From: Spirochaetes bacterium GWF1_49_6
GTDB taxonomy: Bacteria > Spirochaetota > Brevinematia > Brevinematales > GWF1-51-8
Direction of reading: 5' to 3'
Assembly: GCA_001829395.1 (NCBI GenBank)
Contig: MIBD01000054.1
Coordinates: forward strand, 229 to 10,121
DNA length: 9,893 bases
Below, piece by piece: positions 4,978 to 9,893 of this stretch (the stretch's first letter is position 1; each line of letters begins with the position of its first letter). The position numbers and the translations under genes are program-made. The notes under the pieces are model-generated. The model saw only the letters and a program-made list of their open reading frames with translations. It ran no database searches and had not been told where the DNA came from.

Positions 4978-7601
4978 GATTTTTCGATGTCTTTTTTTAT
5001 CTCGGCGAGAAATGTAATCGCTTCGACGGGCGTAATCCGGTTAATATCGATATTCTTTATTTTCAGGATTACGTTCCCGTAGCGGTCTTCCGTGAATAAT
5101 TCCATCTGCATATCGCTTTTCAGTTTCTTTCCGTTCTTATCGCCGTGACTCTCGATCACATTTTTCGCGATCGTCCCTTCTTTCTCCAATGTATGGAGGA
5201 TGTCCTTCGCTCGCACGATTATCTCCTCGCGCATCCCGGCAAGCCCCGCGACATAGATACCGTAGCTCTGGTCGGCTGGGCCTTTTATCACCCGGCGCAG
5301 GAAGATCAATTCCTCGTGGTACTCTTTAACGGCGATATTATAATTCACAATCCCCTTCTTCCCGCCGAGCTGGGTAAGTTCGTGGTAATGGGTGGCAAAA
5401 AGGGTCTTTCCCGACTGCTCGGGATGCTCGTGCAGGAATTCGATCACCGCCCACGCGATCGATAGCCCGTCGTAGGTGGACGTGCCCCGTCCGAGTTCGT
5501 CCATAATAATCAGGCTGCGGGAGGTCATATTATTGAGGATATTCGCGGCTTCCTCCATCTCGACAAGGAATGTCGAACGTCCCGCCGACAGCTGGTCGGA
5601 CGCGCCGATTCGCGTGAATATTTTATCGACCATCCCGATATGCGCCGATTTCGCGGGAACGTAACTCCCTATCTGCGCCATAATCGCGATTAGCGCGTTC
5701 TGCCGAAGGTAGGTCGACTTACCCGCCATATTCGGTCCGGTGATAATCAGTATCCTGTTCTCCCCCTCGTCCATCAGCAGGTCGTTCGGGACGAACAGGT
5801 TCATTCCCATATACTTCTCGACCACCGGATGCCTGCCCTCTTCGATAACGAACGATCCCCCGTCGTCGACACGAGGTTTCACATAACGCCGGTCGGCGGC
5901 CAGCCCTGCCAGCCCGGAATACACGTCTATCTCCCCGACACGGGCGGCGATTTCCTGTAACGCCGGGATTTCCACGCCCAATTTGTCGATCACCTCATTG
6001 AACAATGCTTCCTCGAGCTTGACCGTCCTTTCCTCGGCGGTCGTGATCTGCATCTCGTATTCCGACAGTTCGGGTATCGTAAACCGTTCGGCATTCACGA
6101 GACTCTGTTTGCGGATATAATCGGCGGGAACATTATCGGAATTGGCTTTGCTGACCTCGATAAAGTACCCGAACACATTATTATATTTAATTTTCAGTGA
6201 GGATATCCCCGTCCGTTCGCGTTCCTTGTGCTGAAGGCGGATAATCCAGTCCTTCCCCTCGTGGAGAATTTTACGTATTTTATCCAATTCGTCGGAGTAC
6301 CCCTCGCGGATCACTCCCCCGCCGAACGAGTTCGCGGGTTCGTCCATAATAGCTTTCCCGATCAGCGCGGTCATCGCGCTTGTGTCGGCGATACCCAGCG
6401 CTATATCCTTCAGTCCGTCCGAACGGGATATCCGCTGTTTCAGTTCCTCCGCCGCGGAGAGCGACGTCCTGAGCGCGATCAGGTCGCGCGGGAAGGTTTT
6501 CTTGAGCGCCACACGGGTGGTCAGACGGTCGATATCGGAGATACTTTTAAGTATATCGCGGGTGTCGTTCCGCAGAATGGAATCGTCGAAAAAGACCTCA
6601 ACATAGTTCTGGCGTGTATAGATTTCATTGAGGTCGTACAACGGCATCACTATCCATCGCCGAAGCAGACGCGCGCCCATCGGGGTGACTGTCTCGTCGA
6701 GCACGTCGAACAGGGTGAATTTCTTCCCGCCGTCCTGCATATTCCGCACGAGTTCGAGGTTCCGCAGGGTGAAATCGTCCAGTACGACAGTCGACCCGCG
6801 CGTGAGATAACGGATAGAACGGATATTGCTGATTTGGGTGAATTGGGTCTCGCAGAGATAATTAAACGTCCCGGTCACGGAGCGGGAAACTGACGGTTCC
6901 TCCTTGACACCGGGCGGAATGTCCACATGATCGAACACGGACTTATCGTACTGGAAGTCATGGAAGTACCAATCGGGGCTGGACTGGAACAACGCCCCGC
7001 TATTCGATAGCAGCCCCATCAGCGCGCCGTCCCCGGAAAGCCCCTCGTTATAGATGATTTCCGATGGCATAAAACGGGCGAGTTCGTCCTGCAGGACACG
7101 GTACTTCTCGTTCGTATCGGCATGGATCGCGTAGAATTCCCCGGTGGAAATATCCGCGAACGATATACCCAAATCCTCTTTAGCGCCGTATATCGCCATC
7201 AGGTAATTATTTACCGTGCGGGGCATCAACTGATCGTCGATAACCGTACCCGGTGTGACTATCTGCACGATGTCGCGTTTGACAATCCCCTTCGCCTGCG
7301 AGGGGTCCTCGAGCTGTTCGCATACGGCGATCTTTTTCCCTGCTTGAAGGAGTTTCTGGATATATTGCTGGGCGACATGATAGGGAAACCCGCACATGGG
7401 GGTTTTATTCCGTGACGTGAGGGCGATATTCAGGATACGCGAGGCTTCATGGGCGTCCTCGCCGAACATCTCGTAAAAATCGCCTAATCGAAAAAATAGG
7501 ATTTTATCGCGGTGACGGGACTTGATTTCACGGTACTGCCGTTCCATCGGCGTAAGGTCACGGTCGTTATCCTGGTTGGCGTTAATTCCCCTGCTCTCCA
7601 T
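4974..7601 (-). CDS. mutS: DNA mismatch repair protein MutS
   Basis: This full-length MutS (875 residues, normal size) recognises mispaired and looped bases in replicated DNA and, with ATP, recruits MutL. The mismatch-reading motif is 'GDFYEMF' (40-46), with Phe42 and Glu44 matching the residues that contact the mismatch. The connector, core/lever and clamp domains follow. The ATPase domain carries Walker A 'GPNMAGKST' (622-630), a conserved 'STFLVEM' segment (676-682), Walker B 'LIIMDE' (697-702) with Asp701/Glu702, 'GRGTST' (704-709) and the His-loop 'ATHYHEL' (736-742). 'QMELF' (832-836) matches a beta-clamp binding motif, and 'ITPVEAITFLAEIKK' (856-870) is the usual C-terminal helix. The ATG at 7601 lies 20 bases inside the upstream TPR/SPOR gene and has only a weak ribosome site, so translational coupling is likely. 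The N-terminus is about six residues longer than in E. coli MutS; Met18 is an alternative start. No mutL is visible in the window. Confidence 0.98.
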   Translation of the reverse strand: MESRGINANQDNDRDLTPMERQYREIKSRHRDKILFFRLGDFYEMFGEDAHEASRILNIALTSRNKTPMCGFPYHVAQQYIQKLLQAGKKIAVCEQLEDPSQAKGIVKRDIVQIVTPGTVIDDQLMPRTVNNYLMAIYGAKEDLGISFADISTGEFYAIHADTNEKYRVLQDELARFMPSEIIYNEGLSGDGALMGLLSNSGALFQSSPDWYFHDFQYDKSVFDHVDIPPGVKEEPSVSRSVTGTFNYLCETQFTQISNIRSIRYLTRGSTVVLDDFTLRNLELVRNMQDGGKKFTLFDVLDETVTPMGARLLRRWIVMPLYDLNEIYTRQNYVEVFFDDSILRNDTRDILKSISDIDRLTTRVALKKTFPRDLIALRTSLSAAEELKQRISRSDGLKDIALGIADTSAMTALIGKAIMDEPANSFGGGVIREGYSDELDKIRKILHEGKDWIIRLQHKERERTGISSLKIKYNNVFGYFIEVSKANSDNVPADYIRKQSLVNAERFTIPELSEYEMQITTAEERTVKLEEALFNEVIDKLGVEIPALQEIAARVGEIDVYSGLAGLAADRRYVKPRVDDGGSFVIEEGRHPVVEKYMGMNLFVPNDLLMDEGENRILIITGPNMAGKSTYLRQNALIAIMAQIGSYVPAKSAHIGMVDKIFTRIGASDQLSAGRSTFLVEMEEAANILNNMTSRSLIIMDELGRGTSTYDGLSIAWAVIEFLHEHPEQSGKTLFATHYHELTQLGGKKGIVNYNIAVKEYHEELIFLRRVIKGPADQSYGIYVAGLAGMREEIIVRAKDILHTLEKEGTIAKNVIESHGDKNGKKLKSDMQMELFTEDRYGNVILKIKNIDINRITPVEAITFLAEIKKDIEKS

Positions 7602-8781
7602 ATTCCGTTACTTTCACCATCTCGACTACTTTAGTATCTTTATAGCCGATGGAGATCAGGAGCTTGGCATACGATTTCGCGTCCTCGAGCTTCATAATAC
7701 CGCGTATCTCAGCATAATAGAGATCGTTGCGATAATAAATCCCGATCGGGAGGCCCTTCTGGTTCTTCGCGATCTCTTTAGCGATAACATTAGCGACACT
7801 CAGGTCTTTGTACTCACCGACACGCACTACATATTCGAGCACCTCGGACTTAACTACACTTCCCTGAATGCTTTCGGCTTTACCGACCGTCTTTTCAGCC
7901 GTCACTTCCATATCATAGGAAAGATCGGCTTGTTCGCCTTTGTACGCGAGTTCCGCGGGCGTCACGAAATAATAATCGACCCAATCCACCGGTTCGTCTT
8001 TAATGATATTATTATTTTCGAGATAAGTCAAGTAATTCTTTGAGAGATGCGCCTCGGCGGACAACGGCATATTCCGAACAAGGATGGAGAATACGTGGAG
8101 CGCCTTCCCGTACTCCTTGCGGTAAAAGAAACTTTTCGCGGCATAGAAAAGCACGCGGACCCCGTTGTCGAACGACCACTTTTTCAACTTCACCGCTTCC
8201 TTTAGGACATTCAACGCGGTACCGTACTTTTTCAGGTCGATGCAGGCTTTTGACTGCACAAGCAGTCCCTTATATGCCAATTCGTAATTTTTTGTCGCGA
8301 ATAAAAGACTCTCGATAGCCTGAATGGCCTTCTCCTGCTCGCCCTGCGCGGAATAGATCACCCCGAGCATGTAATAGGACTTTTCCGTCTTGGACGATTC
8401 ATAGACCTCGGACGCAGTGCCGAAATCCCCTACCACATAGAGGATATCCCCGAGCTTTTCCATAGCGTTCGCCCAGTACTTAAAGTCCGTATAATCGGTG
8501 CGGATATAGTTCAGGTAATCGATTATTTTCAGGTAGTCGGTTTCGATAAAACTCAGCATATAGAGCGCATACGGGACATAACCGGACTCGGAATAGGTTT
8601 GAATCAGTTTGAGATAGGCGGCCTTGGCATTCGCGAAATCGTTGTTTCTATAGAATTCGTTAGCCTGATTATAGATCACATACGCCTTAGCGTCATCTTT
8701 ATATTTATTCTGTAATACCGTCTGCGCCTGTAAAGTTACTGCGGACAATAATATAAGACCGAGAATCCATCTTGTACGCAT
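7582..8781 (-). CDS. Exported TPR protein with C-terminal SPOR-like domain
   Basis: This 399-residue envelope protein opens with a signal peptide ('MRTRWILGLILLSAV', cleavage probably after 'LQAQ' near residue 20). Residues about 33-245 are helical with tetratricopeptide-like repeats, e.g. 'YNQANEFYRNNDFANAKAAY' (37-56), 'MEKLGDILYVVGDFGTASEV' (107-126), 'YYMLGVIYSAQGEQEKAIQA' (136-155) and 'FYAAKSFFYRKEYGKALHVF' (212-231). A less regular linker (about 255-313) leads to residues 314-388, which look like a SPOR domain: 'YVVRVGEYKD', an 'A..IAKEI' helix, 'GIYYRNDLYYAEI', then 'DAKSYAKLLISIGY'. SPOR domains bind denuded peptidoglycan glycans, often at division sites; TPRs bind proteins. I infer a periplasmic cell-wall or envelope assembly role. 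ATG 8781 follows GGGAG (8788-8792) by six bases. Its last 20 bases overlap mutS, and it lies 86 bp after phoU with no evident terminator, so it probably belongs to a longer transcript. The SPOR call is by pattern only. Confidence 0.82.
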   Translation of the reverse strand: MRTRWILGLILLSAVTLQAQTVLQNKYKDDAKAYVIYNQANEFYRNNDFANAKAAYLKLIQTYSESGYVPYALYMLSFIETDYLKIIDYLNYIRTDYTDFKYWANAMEKLGDILYVVGDFGTASEVYESSKTEKSYYMLGVIYSAQGEQEKAIQAIESLLFATKNYELAYKGLLVQSKACIDLKKYGTALNVLKEAVKLKKWSFDNGVRVLFYAAKSFFYRKEYGKALHVFSILVRNMPLSAEAHLSKNYLTYLENNNIIKDEPVDWVDYYFVTPAELAYKGEQADLSYDMEVTAEKTVGKAESIQGSVVKSEVLEYVVRVGEYKDLSVANVIAKEIAKNQKGLPIGIYYRNDLYYAEIRGIMKLEDAKSYAKLLISIGYKDTKVVEMVKVTEYGEQGN

Positions 8782-8787
8782 CCCGTT

Positions 8788-8792
8788 CTCCC
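8788..8792 (-). promoter_or_regulatory. Ribosome binding site of the TPR/SPOR gene
   Basis: GGGAG on the - strand is six bases before ATG 8781-8779 and supports this start. The 86 bp gap to phoU is AT-rich, with a possible TATAAA (forward strand TTTATA at 8814-8819) but no good -35 box, so I do not claim a promoter here. Confidence 0.65.
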
Positions 8793-8867
8793 GCGTTTAA
8801 TATTTCTTAACATATTTATATCGGAAGAAAAAAGAATAAGTTGATATACTGAAAAGGAATGGTGTAA

Positions 8868-9551
8868 CTAAAGAATGCTGGGGATATCCTCGTCATCCCC
8901 GGTATGATGCTTGACTACCTTGCCGTCGATAATGTATATCACGTCCTCGGACATATTGGTCGCGAGGTCGCCGATTCGTTCGAGATTACGGATAATGCTC
9001 ATCAGGTGCATCGCCCGTTCTATCGACTCCGGCGAGGACTTCATTATCTGCATGATCTCATTCATCAGCACGTCGCGAAACTCGTCTACCTGATCGTCCT
9101 CAATCAGTATCTGCTTCGCGAGCGCGACATCCTCCCGGACAAACGCGTCAATCGCCTCGGACACCATCCCGCGAACCAACGCGGCCATCTTAGGGATTTC
9201 CCTGAGCGGCTTGATAAACTGTTTATCGATCAGGAATATCCCGCTCTTCGCGATATTTACCGCGTGATCGCCGATACGCTCGAAATCGTTGCTCATCTTG
9301 GCGACCATGACGATACTGCGGAGGTCTTTCGCCTCCGGACGCAGTAACGCGAGATAACGGATGCTCATCTCGTCCAGTTCGATTTCAAAGATATTTGCGA
9401 GGGGCTCTTTTTCTTTAATCACCCGCCGGAGGAGATCCATATTTTTCGCGGTCAATCCTTCAATGGAATCATCGATCATCGATTCAACTAATGTGGCATA
9501 TTTTACCGCTTTTTCTTTGATTAGGCCGAGCTTTTCCAAAACTATTTCCAT
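8868..9551 (-). CDS. phoU: Phosphate uptake regulator PhoU
   Basis: This 227-residue cytoplasmic protein restrains the PstSCAB phosphate transporter and the Pho two-component signalling system when phosphate is plentiful. It is all-helical, with two similar three-helix halves, and each half carries the PhoU metal-binding signature: 'ERIGDHAVN' (91-99) and 'ERIGDLATN' (191-199), exactly 100 residues apart. These acidic clusters bind iron or other metals in characterised homologues. The length is normal for the family (about 210-240). The tail after residue 210 ('KVVKHHTGDDEDIPSIL') is polar and variable; 'GKVVKH' is common near the C-terminus of PhoU proteins. The ATG at 9549-9551 is preceded by AGGA (9560-9563). 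It lies 52 bp after pstB, the classical pst operon order, and is probably co-expressed with it under phosphate limitation. No Pho box can be seen because the operon promoter is outside the window. Confidence 0.97.
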   Translation of the reverse strand: MEIVLEKLGLIKEKAVKYATLVESMIDDSIEGLTAKNMDLLRRVIKEKEPLANIFEIELDEMSIRYLALLRPEAKDLRSIVMVAKMSNDFERIGDHAVNIAKSGIFLIDKQFIKPLREIPKMAALVRGMVSEAIDAFVREDVALAKQILIEDDQVDEFRDVLMNEIMQIMKSSPESIERAMHLMSIIRNLERIGDLATNMSEDVIYIIDGKVVKHHTGDDEDIPSIL

Positions 9552-9571
9552 TTATTCAATCCTGTATTTCT

Positions 9572-9583
9572 ATTATATATAAT
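9572..9583. promoter_or_regulatory. AT palindrome with possible internal promoter between pstB and phoU
   Basis: ATTATATATAAT is a perfect 12-base palindrome in the pstB-phoU gap. Read on the - strand it contains TATAAT (9572-9577), 20 bases before the phoU start, with a poor -35 candidate TTGCGT 18 bases further upstream. It could be a weak phoU promoter or just AT-rich spacer. Confidence 0.25.
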
Positions 9584-9603
9584 GAATTAATCAATACGCA
9601 ATT

Positions 9604-9893
9604 CTATCCGAACTTTCCCGAAAGGTATTCTTCGGTGCGTTTATCCTCCGGTACCGTAAACAACTTTTCAGTCGTACCGAATTCAACCAATTCGCCGAGA
9701 TACATGAACGCCGTAAAGTCGGCGACACGCCCGGCCTGCGCGATATTATGCGTTACCAGTATAGTGGTAACCTCCTTCTTCAGTTCGACAATCAGCTCCT
9801 CGATATGCATCGTCGCCTTAGGGTCGAGCGCCGACGTAGGTTCGTCGAGAAGCAGGACATCGGGATTCATCGCGAGGGCGCGCGCGATACAGA
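9604..9893 (-). CDS. pstB: Phosphate ABC transporter ATP-binding protein PstB, N-terminal part beyond window
   Basis: The C-terminal 95 residues of the PstB ATPase, which powers phosphate import through PstC/PstA at the inner membrane. Visible are 'CIARALAMNPD', the conserved run after the ABC signature, then Walker B 'VLLLDEPTSALDP' with the catalytic Glu, the His-loop 'TILVTHNIAQAGRVAD', and the family tail 'EFGTTEKLFTVPEDKRTEEYLSGKFG'. The tail, with 'KRTEEYLSGKFG', marks PstB specifically within ABC ATPases. Walker A, the Q-loop and LSGGQ lie beyond the right edge, as should pstS, pstC and pstA. The frame is open to the edge, so the Met at 9868-9870 is internal and not the start. phoU follows after 52 bp. 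Confidence 0.96.
   Translation of the reverse strand, partial: CIARALAMNPDVLLLDEPTSALDPKATMHIEELIVELKKEVTTILVTHNIAQAGRVADFTAFMYLGELVEFGTTEKLFTVPEDKRTEEYLSGKFG

Noticed and set aside
6228..6893. 221-codon open frame on the + strand inside mutS
   Set aside because: It is antisense to well-conserved MutS coding sequence, without a ribosome site and with a composition typical of an antisense shadow.
8782..8867. Possible promoter or terminator between phoU and the TPR/SPOR gene
   Set aside because: A TATAAA-like box exists but no acceptable -35 at 16-18 bases, and no GC hairpin followed by a T-run.
8904..9347. 147-codon open frame on the + strand inside phoU
   Set aside because: It is antisense to both PhoU signature motifs and His/Arg/Asp-rich as expected for a shadow; no promoter or ribosome site.

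Overview
This window reads as ordinary chromosomal DNA from a diderm (Gram-negative-type) bacterium. Three predicted outer-membrane beta-barrel proteins and a periplasmic or envelope SPOR-domain protein point to an outer membrane. Coding density is high, coding DNA has moderate G+C with AT-rich spacers, and SD/-35/-10 signals are near consensus. The style of the barrel proteins, with many unfamiliar proteins beside standard housekeeping genes, would fit a spirochaete-like or other poorly sampled lineage, but that placement is a guess. I see no IS element, phage gene, CRISPR array, tRNA or rRNA, and no gene-free stretch longer than 300 bases.

Left part (1-2597). A + strand gene, cut by the left edge, encodes the C-terminal part of a probable outer-membrane barrel. 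It ends at a perfect hairpin that can serve as a two-way terminator. Facing it on the - strand is a small membrane protein made of two tandem DUF4389 units, with a clear promoter of its own. Upstream of that, also on the - strand, is a complete beta-class carbonic anhydrase (GTG start) with a TATAAT promoter.

Middle (2598-4977). A 198 bp divergent intergenic region drives a two-gene + strand operon from a near-perfect promoter (TTGACA-17 bp-TACAAT). Both products have signal peptides and look like secreted, mostly beta-strand (barrel-like) proteins of unrecognised family. The second has a long charged Lys/Asp/Glu linker between its signal peptide and its barrel-like part. The two genes are one base apart, so their products probably act together.

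Right part (4974-9893). Everything is on the - strand, in transcriptional order: pstB (cut by the right edge), phoU, a TPR-plus-SPOR envelope protein, then mutS. pstB and phoU belong to high-affinity phosphate uptake and its control. The TPR/SPOR gene overlaps the start of mutS by 20 bases, so the two are probably co-translated. mutS ends tail-to-tail with the second barrel gene, and the two stop codons share the palindrome CTAG.

No clearly new defence or mobile system is visible. The least explained parts are the two-gene envelope operon, the duplicated DUF4389 protein, and the pairing of a SPOR protein with mutS.
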